Source of the DNA: Apostichopus japonicus
Lineage: Eukaryota > Echinodermata > Holothuroidea > Aspidochirotida > Stichopodidae
Direction: 5' to 3'
Assembly: GCF_037975245.1 (NCBI RefSeq)
Contig: NC_092582.1
Location: 23,214,577 to 23,278,576, forward strand
DNA length: 64,000 nt
Part shown: positions 1-10,595 of the stretch, piece after piece
Layout: each line of letters starts with the position of its first letter
How positions within the stretch are numbered: position 1 is the first letter of the stretch
Notes under the pieces: generated by a model
The model's input: the letters and a program-made list of their open reading frames with translations, nothing else
Databases searched by the model: none
Told to the model about the DNA's origin: nothing
Program-made: the position numbers and the translations under genes

Positions 1-975
1 TATAAGTAAATATACATATTTATCTATATATGATATATGACAAAAAATGCTTTGTCTTTCCCTCCTGATATAGAACTAAAATGCATATATAAAAAATTTT
101 TTAAAAAATACAGATGTCTATATATAATTCATACCTAAATTGAATTAACTACAAATTGTTCACAAATGACGGACTTGACCATACGTTTGATACCCAATGT
201 TGTAATCACTTCAGAATTTTTTTTCACTTTGTATATGCGTTTTTATTTTTGTGACACGAGTCAGTGTGTATCGGACTTATATTCACTAATAGTTTCTTGA
301 GCTGTAAAAAAATGTCGACTCACGACTTCGGTTACAATAATTGCAAATACTTTACTCCAGTTAGTACAAGACTGGTGCATCTGGAAAAGTTTGAAATACA
401 CTGGTTTGTTACAGCCAAATAGTATTAGGTTACTGCACTTCTATAGGCTAAACTTTTGATATTCGATAAAGCATGCACAGCTTTCCTAATGGGTGAATCA
501 ACTACGAAACCAGGGCACCCAAACCGGTCGGACTTCGATTGCTCACCATGTAGGCCTAAAAATAGTCAAACCATGGAGCTGCTAGAGTAGCAGCTCCCTG
601 GTCAAACTTAAGCCTGGGCCTGATGCAAAACTCGACCATAACCTATACTGTACGTACAGCCCACTAGTTGTGAACAGTTCTGAACGTATGAACAAACTAC
701 AGAGTTTTGTATCACACAACACACACGAAAAGGCGGTGTAATAATTTACTACTGACACTTCCACAGACAAGAACTATGCAGGAATTTCGTCAAGGCCATC
801 GCTCCAGTTACCCAAACCCGTATATTGCTTACTAGCCGTAAATACGGGATTGCTAAGGAATTACGTGACAACAGCGACGAGCCGGTAGAGGGTACTGTAG
901 TATTGATATTATTTTTAAATCGGGTGGTGTGACGGGTGGTGTGAAGGACAGAATCCACGAGCGAGCCCACCTTTA
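1..975. repeat. Dispersed repeat, copy 1 (5' end cut by window edge)
   Basis: This stretch aligns along most of its length with about 33297-34068. Shared landmarks are the opening tatacatatttatct, the block ending cctcctgatata, the stretch ccatgtaggccta, gttttgtatcacacaa and ccgtaaatacgggatt. Copy 1 has about 220 bp (roughly 307-532) that copy 2 lacks. It contains a perfect 9-bp-stem hairpin at 575-597 (arms ggagctgct and agcagctcc, loop agagt). Minus-strand open frames in both copies share short segments but are shifted and broken, so I do not call a protein. It is probably a non-autonomous transposon or a fragment of one. Confidence 0.75.
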
Positions 976-1954
976 AAAGACTTTACTATAAAATGGATTT
1001 CAACCAGTACATACTGTACACATTTATGTACAGTGTGTACAGCACATACATTGTACTGGGTGTATATGTACAGTGTGTATAAGTGTTAGGTGTAAACATC
1101 TTCTGGCACTCATTGTCCTTATCCAAATGGATCCCCAACAAACATGATCACTTATCCTGCAGATTTCAATGTCATATAAACAATTACTATTTGCAATGTA
1201 CTGTATGCTTCTGGTTTAATTGGGTTGCGTCAGGGGCTTGATGACAAAGCCAGATAAAGTCCAAAAATGTGAACCTACAAAGGCTACATTTGGGAAGGGT
1301 GGGGGGGGGGGGCGGGGAGGGGAGGTCTGTAAGACAAAGTTCTGTAGCAAAAATTCCTCAATAATCTAGTTGACTCCACCACTAATGGGTGCCTTTTTGT
1401 GGTTGGGGAAGTGGGAGAGGGCAGCAAAAAATAACCGTTTACAACAGACTGAGGCCTTCGTGTGGTACAAAATTATGTCAAAGTTGCACAAAAGAATGGA
1501 TTATCAGGTTTGTCTACATTCTACACCCCCCCCCCCCCACACACACACACACCCTGGACCCTCACATGGTTAAGAATCTGTTTCATTCAGTGGCTGAAAG
1601 GGAAAATATGCGTGACAGCATATAATATTTAAGATATTTCAAGGATTGTCATCTAGCCTAATATGCTGATTTCTTTTAGTAGATCTTTGAATTACATGAA
1701 ATTTCTTATTAATTTTAAATATTTTGTGCCATACTGACATCACAATTCTTGACTGTTTGAGCAAAATCTAGTGGGTAGATTTGGCAAGAATAAAACACCA
1801 CTGATATGCCATCATTTGTCTATCACTCAAAAAAGAAAACGGTTTGCTATGCAAATGCTTATAACGTTACAAAAGAAATGACAGGATAGAATTGCATTAT
1901 TAATAAAAAGTCACTTCAATGAGTTACATATCATACTATATGTGTCATTCACAG
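976..1954. other. Non-coding stretch upstream of Harbinger exon
   Basis: I see no gene. It holds a TGTACA-rich segment (1006-1080), a G run near 1302-1313 and a C run followed by (CA)n near 1526-1553. The first transposase exon expected upstream of 1955 was looked for on the + strand here and not recognised. Confidence 0.6.
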
Positions 1955-2070
1955 GTGATGCATTTAGAGATCTGCAGTTTGCGTTTAGTGTGCCACACAA
2001 TAGCATTTCTGGATTTATTCCAGAAGTCTGTGATGCAATATACCAGTGCTTCAAGGAGCACCACTTAAAG
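1955..2070 (+). CDS. PIF/Harbinger transposase, upstream internal exon
   Basis: The acceptor is ...cattcacag before 1955 and the donor is aag|gtaaat at 2071. The exon enters with two bases completing a codon and leaves at a codon boundary. It encodes a segment beginning GDAFRDLQFAFSVPHNSIS and ending CFKEHHLK. This fits the region just before the catalytic core in HARBI1-like proteins (a 'sf.dl...f.v...tis.ii.ev..ai...' pattern, recalled from the family). The next exon at 3570 starts in phase 0, so the two join in frame across a 1499-bp intron. No start codon is present, and 50-80 residues of N-terminus are missing from view. Confidence 0.75.
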
Positions 2071-3053
2071 GTAAATTTATCATTCTCCTGCTTAAAGGTA
2101 TACTGTATTGGCCCAAAATTAGCTAGATTATTCAAATATGGTCACCTTCCGTCAAAAATCTTTAACTATGTTTGTTACCACCTTGGAGAAAATTTACCTA
2201 ACTGGGACATTGAGTCATCTTGTGTGTTCATTTAGAATGTCTGAAAACAATTTGAAAAGTAATGACCTACAGGAAAGTACTTTTTGAAAACATCTATCAA
2301 TTATAACGTGCCATAATTTGGGGCCAATACAGACTACCTTTAAGTCTGCTTAAATAGAAAGGTGTATAGGAAAATTTACAAGCTACTTGACATTACCTAT
2401 AGCTTCATTGTTGCATGAAACCTGCACTTACCTTTGCTTTTCGATTTGATGTAAGCAAACATATATCAAAAGATTGAAGATGAAGGTTGTTGTAAAATGA
2501 TTGCATTGTAGTGTGGAATTTATAGTACTTTAATTCACAATGCAGAAATAAACTATTGATGACAAATATTCGTATATATAATATATGTATTACTTCTCAT
2601 GACACACTGAAAAGTGTAAAGAACTTCCATGAAAAACAATAGGTATCTACCACCACTAGTCAACAAGGGCTACCCACAAACCAATAATCTGACATACTGT
2701 AGTAAAGATGTACGACATACATGAACTTAGCATCACAGTGAAAAAGCTAATTTTTTACACTTGAACATATAAGAAACAAAGTAAAATGCTGACCACAAAT
2801 GACCTTCGACCTCTTCCAAACCAATAGGGGATCTTTAACTCAATTAATGTGATACGCCTACAGACAAAATGTGAGATATCTGAAAGCTTACCAGTACCTT
2901 AAGATGCTATATTTACAACCAACGTATCACAAACACGACCATGCCCTCACACATACACATACATTCAGTACAAACACATATGCCATTATGAATATGGAAG
3001 TTACACTACTCATGAAAAAATGTAAACAATTTGAACCATTTTCCAAAAACAAA
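2071..3053. other. Transposase intron, 5' part
   Basis: No gene, hairpin or tandem array recognised; plain AT-rich intron sequence. Confidence 0.5.
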
Positions 3054-3487
3054 TTACAATTCACTATTTGAGGAGCCTTTAAGGTTCTGATACGACAGTA
3101 TCATTGTCACCCAGCTGTGCACATGCACAAGAATTTGCTGAATTTGGAGTTTTGCCAATTGTTTGGCCCTGAAATTTGTTATTAATCTCAGCTCCTCTGT
3201 GAAACTCTTATCAAATAAATCATCAATATCGTCACATTTGGAGGGTTGATTAAGAATGCTCAAAGCAGCTTGTAAAAGGGGTTCTTTTTCATATTTTTGT
3301 TTTGAGTGTTTTGAGGGGGTTGTATTTTTGAGGATGACCTCTTATTTGTCTCAATGGCGGTACAGGATGGCCCAGGTTGATTGTGATCAAACAGAGGTTC
3401 TTGAACTACAAGATCAACAGTCTCGTCCTCTGTTTCTTCCGTTCCAGGACCAGACTCCGACAAAGGTAAAACTGTAGTAGCCACATC
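3054..3487 (-). pseudogene. Likely Harbinger accessory (Myb/MADF-type) protein, 3' exon, frameshifted
   Basis: On the minus strand a good acceptor (acaattcatttcag) precedes 3487. The frame reads DVATTVLPLSESGPG, an acidic stretch and an SSSK-type linker, then stops near 3260. A second frame, offset by one base, carries EKEPLLQAALSILNQPSK and a helical C-terminus rich in Leu/Gln ending near 3054. The two frames look like one protein with a one-base break somewhere in 3255-3325. A Ser/Pro/acidic linker followed by a short C-terminal helix is typical of the MADF/Myb-like DNA-binding partner that Harbinger elements encode beside the transposase (family knowledge). The DNA-binding domain itself would lie in 5' exons that I could not find. 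An unknown minus-strand host gene is the alternative. Confidence 0.45.
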
Positions 3488-3569
3488 CTGAAATGAATTG
3501 TAAAAGGTTAATATTAACTGTTGAAACAACAACTATTACAATTCAAATTATGTTCTTCTACTTCTCTAG

Positions 3570-4376
3570 GTACCAAACTCTCCAGCTGAATGGAATAGTA
3601 TCGCAGACAACTTCCACTCTCGATGGAACTTTCCTCAGTGCATTGGTGCCATGGATGGAAAACATGTACTCAGCCTTCGCTGTCCATTGAAGAGTGGATC
3701 ATATTTTTACAATTACAAGGGTACATTTAGCATGGTATTGCTAGCTCTGGTTGATGCGCAGTATAAATTTATTTATGTTGACGTAGGCAAAAATGGAAGG
3801 GTTAGTGATGGTGGTGTTTTTAAAGATTCATCACTTGACACCACCCTAGAAGAAGGGCTTAACTTACCCCCAACTAATGAATCCCATCTACCATATGTCA
3901 TTGTTGGTGATAAAGCATTTCCGCTAAAAAAATACCGCATGAAGCCCTTCGCAGCCAGAGCTCTGAATAAGGAACGTAGAATTTTCAACAATAGGCTATC
4001 AAGAGCTCGCAGAGTCTCTGAGAATGCTTTTGGTATTCTGGCTTCACGATTCCAAGTGTTCAATACCAGAATGGCAGAGAAAACTAGCACAGCAGAAAAA
4101 GTAATGTTAGCTTCATGTGCACTTCACAATTTCTTGCAAGATGCATCAATTAACAAAGAGAGTGATTCACAATACATTGATGAATGTGATGTTGACCAGG
4201 AGAATGTGAATTCACTGGAAATAACTGAGGGAGGATGGCGTCAAAATCATGCTGTTGGTTTCAATGGTCTTGCTGACCTTCCCTGTAGCATCACAAATCA
4301 CTCATCTGCAGATGCACGCAATATTAGGGAGAAATTTTGCACCTACTTTAACAACGAAGGTCAGGTGTCATGGTAA
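3570..4376 (+). CDS. PIF/Harbinger (HARBI1-like) transposase, 3' catalytic exon
   Basis: DDE_Tnp_4-type nuclease that cuts and rejoins Harbinger elements in the nucleus. The acceptor (cttctctag before 3570) follows a pyrimidine tract. The exon reads 268 codons to TAA at 4374-4376 without interruption. The upstream part carries the family signature RWNFPQCIGAMDGKHV. The catalytic residues are visible: Asp at codon 29 of the exon (3654-3656, in GAMDGKHV), Asp at codon 114 (3909-3911, in VGDKAFPL) and Glu at codon 151 (4020-4022, in RVSENAFGIL). The usual CALHNFL motif follows the core. With the 1955-2070 exon about 306 residues are visible, short of the family's usual 350-400 because the N-terminus is not found. 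The intact triad and frame suggest a young or recently active element; a domesticated HARBI1 gene is less likely because the accessory-protein exon lies inside the intron. Confidence 0.88.
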   Translation, partial: VPNSPAEWNSIADNFHSRWNFPQCIGAMDGKHVLSLRCPLKSGSYFYNYKGTFSMVLLALVDAQYKFIYVDVGKNGRVSDGGVFKDSSLDTTLEEGLNLPPTNESHLPYVIVGDKAFPLKKYRMKPFAARALNKERRIFNNRLSRARRVSENAFGILASRFQVFNTRMAEKTSTAEKVMLASCALHNFLQDASINKESDSQYIDECDVDQENVNSLEITEGGWRQNHAVGFNGLADLPCSITNHSSADARNIREKFCTYFNNEGQVSW

Positions 4377-7300
4377 TGGCAAATTAAGGATTAGGACATC
4401 TTTTTTGGTACTTCTGTAAGCATCGCACGTGTACATAACCGACATAAAATCAAAACAGATCATCACTAAAAATAGCACATTTTTAGTGAAAAGTACAAAA
4501 ATGGTATATTTTGGCACTTTCAAAGTTGACCTTACTCCACAAGACAATATTTTTTGTAGCCTAATTTTTGATTTTCCTGTTCTATGGGATAGACTCTATA
4601 GGCATCTGTAATAGAAAGGTAGAAGAATGTTTAATTGCTGAGAAATGAGACCTCAAAAGTCAAGAAAATGCCACGGTGGCGACAAATTGCGGAATTTCAA
4701 AGTGTGATAAATCGGCCAGTTGTAAAGCAATGCAACTGAAATTTTCAGAATATGCTTATGCCATGGTGTTCCAATCATACAATAAATTTGGGAATTTTTC
4801 GAAGATGTCGAACTACAACATACTCCAAAATTTGGTGATTTGATATGGAATGACCCGACTTCCTGTATTAAACAGAGAAACAATTGGTGAGGTAGGCTGA
4901 CTAGGGTTTGAATAATATGGCTGTTCTCTTTAGTACTAGGCCTAGCCTACTTCAAGAGGACAATGCACGGAGTTGCGATCTGGACGAACTGTCTTGGTCA
5001 ATATGGGACATCTGGCCACCCTATATGCAGTTTTGAATGAAAATTGCACATAGGGTGGCCAGACATATGCTTTATACGGGGTGGGGGGGGAAAGGGGGAA
5101 TCAAACAACATGTAAGCAGTGTAACAATGGTTTATTTAAGGTGGCATATTCCTATTAGTCCATATCAATCTGCCCAAGTGTTCTCCTTTAGGAAAAGTGC
5201 CAAGAAGCAGCAGAACATCTTTTTTGATATGTTATCAATCAGGATCTTTTTTTCTGTGGCTTGCATGTTGAAGTACATGTGGTGCAAACATTGGGTCAAT
5301 TGAGGCAATTTTAGACCCCTGTCGCCCTACCAGGAGCAGCGTACGAATAATTGTTTTCTACTGAGTAAAGAGGTTTGTTTACAAATGACAAAAACTTCGG
5401 GCTCTCGATCATGGCCGAAAAATCTACAAGGCCGGTCATGATATGGAAAATTGATGGTGCCATGAATGGCCAAATTGTCAGCTAGCCAGTGATGGGTAGC
5501 GTTTAGCTAGTGAGAACCCTCTATCTAGACTTAGAGACCACAATGTCAATGGGGCTATTAATAGGCGTATGCTACCATTATGTTACTGGTGTTGCACCAC
5601 AATTAATTGCTCCCTTTGACTTACACACTAAACTCGTCACTTTCCAAGGCCACTAGAGCATAGATAGAAGTTTTCAACTGACATTCTACCCATCATATGA
5701 TGGCTTGGGCTATCATAAAACAGTCAACTTTTGCCACCATGATTGTTTAGATTTTGAGCTAGAATGAGCTCAAAGTATAGCATAGTGCTCTTCAACCCAT
5801 CTGCCAGCTCTTGCAGTGGAATCTTCTTGTTTCACCCGAGGCTTTCTAAAATACCTTAAATCACCTTCAATCATCCAGATTTTTAGACCATCAGTAGTTT
5901 ATTTCATCCTTTTCAACATCCAAGCATCAAAAAGAATGATTATAATGACTCAGAAAATGCCCAAAAAATTAATACAGTTGGTCACATTATAGGGCCATTA
6001 ATTTTGCGACGGTTAACCTTTCAGGCGGCTGTGCACTACTCTAATTGTGGGCCATAGTTGCATGATCTGTCATAATAGGTCTCGACTCCATATGATGGCG
6101 CTATCCATATTTAAGTTAAATCCTACAGTTATGACTGCAGAGACAACATTGATATTTGTACAGTATATCCCTGAGCATGTTGTTAGTGTCGAGAGGGGAA
6201 CGAGGATTGGGTAGGGGAGGGAATCACAATAAGTCATGTTTATTCATTTATTGGGAAAATTCCTAAACAGCATTTCCATTCTCATCCTTCAATTTATTAG
6301 GTACGAATATAGAATGAGGCACAACTTTAAATATGAGAGTACTTAGGCCTAAAACTTGTGGATCGACCAAACAATGGGAAGAAAACACTGTTCAACAATT
6401 ACACAGGCGGATGATGTTCTGGAAGGACAAACTGCAGGTAAAAGACCCAGAGAGGTAAAAAGAGATGTTATGTGAAAAATAAGATGAGCAAATGCTATAT
6501 AGGTGAGATGTGGTGTTCTCCAATTTTGAGCAAATTTGTTTTTTTCTGAAGATAACTAGGTGATTGAGTTGAAGCATAAAAGGAGTAAAACTACAATGAA
6601 ATCATGCTATCGGAAAGTTTAACGAGGTAGAGACCGCTTATTAAAGAAAGCTTGTGAACAGAGACCCGAACGATGTTTTGCCAAATCTTTGGCCAATTGG
6701 TAGAGATTGAAGGAAAGAAAAAGAATGAGTAGTGGAAAAGCAAATCACTATTGTTTACTAATGGAGTGATGGTTGTTGTTCATAACATAGATGGATCAGA
6801 ACATGCATTAGTCTCTAGTAACAGCATTCTGTAATACCAGTGTGATAGATCAGAACATGCATTTGTCTGTAGCTACAGAGTTTTCAATATTTTCGATATA
6901 GCAGAAAATGCATTGGTCTGTACTAGCTGCTGTGTTGTGTATAAAAAGATTCCAAAATTTGTGAATAAATCAGTTACGGACCTCCCACATCACCCCCTCC
7001 ACCTCATGCATGTATTCACCCTTTCACTTCTCTGCATCTACACTTTCTATCTGTTCCTGTGTAAATGGTTATAAAATTATGTTTTCATCACATCTTCTCC
7101 TTGACCTACAATTATTTTGTTTTGTTTGTTTGTGTTTAACAACATTCAGCTCTTGGTATCCTTTAGATACAGTGTGCTGATTCTGTATATAGAACCAATG
7201 TATGTTTTACTACATGTCATAACTTCCTTACCTTAAAACCTTAATTCTCTCCAAGCAGTAGTCGCATAAGGTCGTAACTTAAATGTGATTTAATTTTAAT

Positions 7301-7679
7301 GTTAATCTTGACAAACCTTGCAAACAGAATATGGTGTGTTACAAGTTCATAGTGTATGGATTCATATAAGTACTTATTAATTTGATGGCTTGAGAATGTG
7401 ACCAAGATGTCATTGTTTGATTTTGTGGGTTCACCAACTTGAAGATAGCAAACTCAAAAGCAATTGATACAACACAAGGTTCAACATGAAATACCACTTC
7501 TAAATGTTTTTGATTGAAGGGAATGAACAAATTTCTCCTCTTGCAGTGTTCGCAAGAATTTTCTTTAGAATAATTCACCGTTGACCGTAATTACTTTGGT
7601 TTACAAAATGGTTTTTATCATTTTTGTGTTCAGATATCTTAATGCGATTTGTTGTCAATTGTTGCTTTTTTTTCTACAG
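4377..7679. other. Non-coding stretch between Harbinger and the synthetase remnant
   Basis: I find no convincing exon. Contents are the long hairpin at 5011-5063, TAGGCCTA at 4937 and 6344, and a small triplicated motif at about 6787-6925 built on gaacatgcatt...gtct. The N-terminal exons of the synthetase (dimer interface, motif 2) were looked for and not seen. Confidence 0.5.
5011..5063. repeat. Long hairpin (19-bp arms, 15-nt loop)
   Basis: The left arm tctggccaccctatatgca (5011-5029) and the right arm tgcacatagggtggccaga (5045-5063) pair at 18 of 19 positions. It looks like two transposon ends facing each other or a fold-back remnant. Confidence 0.8.
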
Positions 7680-7799
7680 GAATATCTTCAAGGGAAACAA
7701 ATTCCTTCACCTTTTTGTGGGTCGAAGACATTTTGTGGGTCGAAGACTTTTTGATCACTATTTGCAAAGTGAAGATCATTTGATACCAAGAGGCAATAT
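7680..7799 (+). pseudogene. AspRS remnant block 1 (FLWVEDF region)
   Basis: The acceptor is tttttctacag and the donor is at gtaagg (7800). In the phase leaving two bases it reads NSFTFLWVED, matching the FxFLWVxDF stretch of mitochondrial AspRS. The segment ttttgtgggtcgaagac then occurs twice in tandem, 18 bp apart. Further on, SEDHL and a possible damaged HHPFTAP sit in other frames. A different frame is also open (KFLHLFVGRRHF...), so this is the weakest of the four blocks; its support comes from lying directly before the VRGQYYDLVL block. Confidence 0.45.
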
Positions 7800-8597
7800 G
7801 TAAGGAAGTGCCCATCATCTCTGTCTACAACTACTGTATGCAAAGATTACAGTAGGACAAATTTGTTTATACTGACAAATTAAAGGTAATTAAATTCGAA
7901 TATTAATCTAGCATCTATTATGATTAAAAATATCATCTTTTACTAGCATCAACCTTATGTTCATCCACACAAATATGTGATTGCAAATTATGTTGTCATC
8001 CTCATGTTGCATTTGAGTCACACCAGATTAAGGTTGAAATCCCTTGTTTTTTATGTCATATAGACATTGCATATCTATATAGCCTACCACTAAACCTAAG
8101 AAACTTACATGGTATTGTAGCCTAGTGTTATTGGCACTCCTGGGAAATCACTGTAACCTGCCATGAATTTATGAAGGGGAATTGCCAGCTGATTTTATGT
8201 TTTCAAAAGTGTTGAAAAGTGGAAAGTTGAAGTGGGGAGAGGGAGGGCATGGTTGAGAGGGAGTTCTGGAACTACCCCCTCAGATCTTGAGAGATGACAT
8301 TTGGCAGAGGTTTGGTCTTGACATATTGCAGTTTAACAAAAATGAAAAAAACACAAATTTGAGTGCTGGTAAATGTTTCTATAACGATTAGAAAAAAATT
8401 GCCCACCATCCTTTATACATAGATTACCACTTAAACTGAGACTCCCCCAAAATTCCCACCCTTACTTTTTAAATATACATAGTGTAATCGCTACCCTCTG
8501 ATGGCTACATGAGGGGTCATGCAACTTCACTGATACCCCTGAACATCCTGAATGAGAAAATATTGTCACCCTAAATTATATCAACTTTTTTGTGCAG

Positions 8598-8688
8598 GTC
8601 AGAGGTCAGTACTATGATCTAGTGTTGGGGGCTCCTTATGGATTCATAATTCTTACATGGAACGGCATATTGAAGGAAACATTGGAAG
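8598..8688 (+). pseudogene. AspRS remnant block 2 (YDLVLNG / SIRIHN region)
   Basis: The acceptor is tttttgtgcag and the donor is ggaag|gtaag. It starts with VRGQYYDLVL, then runs straight into sequence that in a shifted frame reads IHNSYMERHI and then KETLE in another. In the family these are separated by NG.EIGGGSIR. About 17 nt including that glycine-rich segment, part of the adenylate-binding site, are missing. Confidence 0.68.
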
Positions 8689-8879
8689 GTAAGAATATTT
8701 ATTGTCTTTTTCAATTTTCTTTTGGGTGTTTCTTTTGTGACCATTTTTTGAGGCATATTGAATGCTTTTGAGAATTGGATAGTTTTTATTAACATTTACA
8801 ATTAGTGAAGTTTGAACTGATTCAGCTCTTTTTAAGTAGCCTGTGTTATAATAGGTTCTGCTATGGTGCCATTTTCGGT

Positions 8880-9115
8880 GAAAATATTTCAAAATAAAAT
8901 AAAACTGTTAGCAAACTGCTTATCCACTAGAGAGCCTGTGTAATAGAATGTGTAAAAGTAAGTTGGCCTGACGTTTTGATCCTAGCAGGATCTTCTTCAG
9001 AGGCTAAATGGCAAGTAACAGTAACAGAAGGGACAAAAATATGCACAGAATACAGACAGGTTAATGAGCACGGTGAACACAATGAGATAGATGAAAGGGG
9101 ATTATAAGTAGACAA
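8880..9115 (-). mobile_element. Penelope-like element, 3' tail (copy 1)
   Basis: The minus strand carries gaagaagatcctgctaggat followed by aacgtcaggcc, a common 3' trailer of Penelope-like elements (recalled), and ends with ctctagtggataagcagttt and an A/T-rich tail. It matches 30481-30700 (minus) and 42236-42290 (plus), with the same 3' boundary in all three. It is 5'-truncated. Confidence 0.65.
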
Positions 9116-10595
9116 GTCTGGCTAACGAAAATATTTCCACGGAAGTTGCCCAGAATTTCTGCAATAGTAAATGTCAAAATATGAAGAAACTATATTTGCA
9201 TGCTGTTAGCATATTAGGAGGCTTGCTTTGAGGAACTTAATTAATTCATAATTAGAGTAATTAATAATGAGAAAGCATTGTCATTTCAAAGTCTTGTGTG
9301 TCATAATTGATCCCAGCATGTCACAGTTTATACAGAAAGTGGTGCATTATGGGTAAAATGAAATGGAACACTTGAAATTTGGTCATAATGTATTTTTGTA
9401 AATAGTGGAAAATTTGATGTGACAGATATCCGTCGAATATTGTTTCTTAATATTTACCGAACCATAAAGAATTGTTTCTGTCTCAAAGTGTTCCCTAGTC
9501 CTGACTCAGCAATATTTTGTTACTTAATTATGAATAATGGCAGCGATATTTTTAATATTGTAGAAATCGTGATATGATAGAATTAAGTTCAAGGTCACTA
9601 CACATGTTAGGCAAAAACTTAAATACTCTGCATACTTAATATCCCACCAAAAAGGGGTAATAAATTTATTTTTATGCTTTAAGTAAATAATATAGCCCTT
9701 TAAAGGAACCAGCCAATGAACCATCAAGTCATATCCTGCTCCAGAAGTATGGAATATTGTAATGTTCAAATATTAAAGGTAGAATATCTAAAGTTGGAAA
9801 ATCTTATTTTCTCATTATAACTTGGTGGAGTCAAGGGGTTGCCAGATGAGATCCTAGTGTCATTTCAGGTTTTCTGAAGATCAAATGCTAAAGTCATAGT
9901 TTAGATTAAAATATTGTAGAATATGCTACATGATATTGAAAATGCTAACCTTTCAAATCCACTTGTGCAATTTCCTTTGCAAATGTAATGTAAGAGTCAA
10001 AATTCAAAACTAAATATATAAATATTTTGTTTCAAACCATCATAGTACTTCTTTCCAAATTTTTGATAACAAGTCGTGCTTATATTCAAGTAAAGTTGCA
10101 AGTCATTTTATCTGCAAGTCAAATCAACAAACAATTCCTTTGTCAAAGTCAAGCCACAAGTTAAAGAAAAAATGTGACTTGAATCTGACGCAACTGAACT
10201 TAGTCTTTGACTCAAGTCAACAATACTGTCAATATTGTATAATACTATTTTTGAGGTAGAAATCATAATGGTTATATTATGCAGTGTCATAGTTGAAGAA
10301 ACTTCTCGCAGACAATAAATTGTTTGGTTGATATCTTAGGATCAAGCTAATATGTTGTGAAAAATTGCATTTGTTCCTATTAGGTAATGCAGAGTACCAT
10401 TAAAAGTGTACGTTCATGCGTTAGTATTTACTAATTCCTATAATAGGCTGGTGAAGACTGGCTTAATAATTTAACCTGTCATCTTAAACTGTTGGCCTTT
10501 GTAGATGTCCACAGTGATGATGCTTAAATTAGTTATTTAGTGTGGAAGAGACTATTTTTAGAAATAGTTGAAAATTAGAATGTAGTGGATTGTTG
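9116..10595. other. Intron sequence with CAAGTC-rich segment
   Basis: No exon recognised. 10070-10235 is enriched in caagtc/aagtca words in both orientations, a degenerate simple-sequence segment; the same words recur near 15585-15680. Confidence 0.5.

Larger units (their letters stand above)
1955..4376. mobile_element. PIF/Harbinger DNA transposon (boundaries not found)
   Basis: The transposase exons on + enclose an oppositely oriented accessory-protein exon, the two-gene layout of autonomous Harbinger elements. I could not place terminal inverted repeats or a 3-bp target duplication, so the true element extends beyond these limits on both sides. Confidence 0.65.

Noticed and set aside
7000-7060. 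caccctttcacttctctgc as a HHPFT motif of the synthetase
   Set aside because: It lies upstream of the FLWVED block, the wrong order, and has no splice context.
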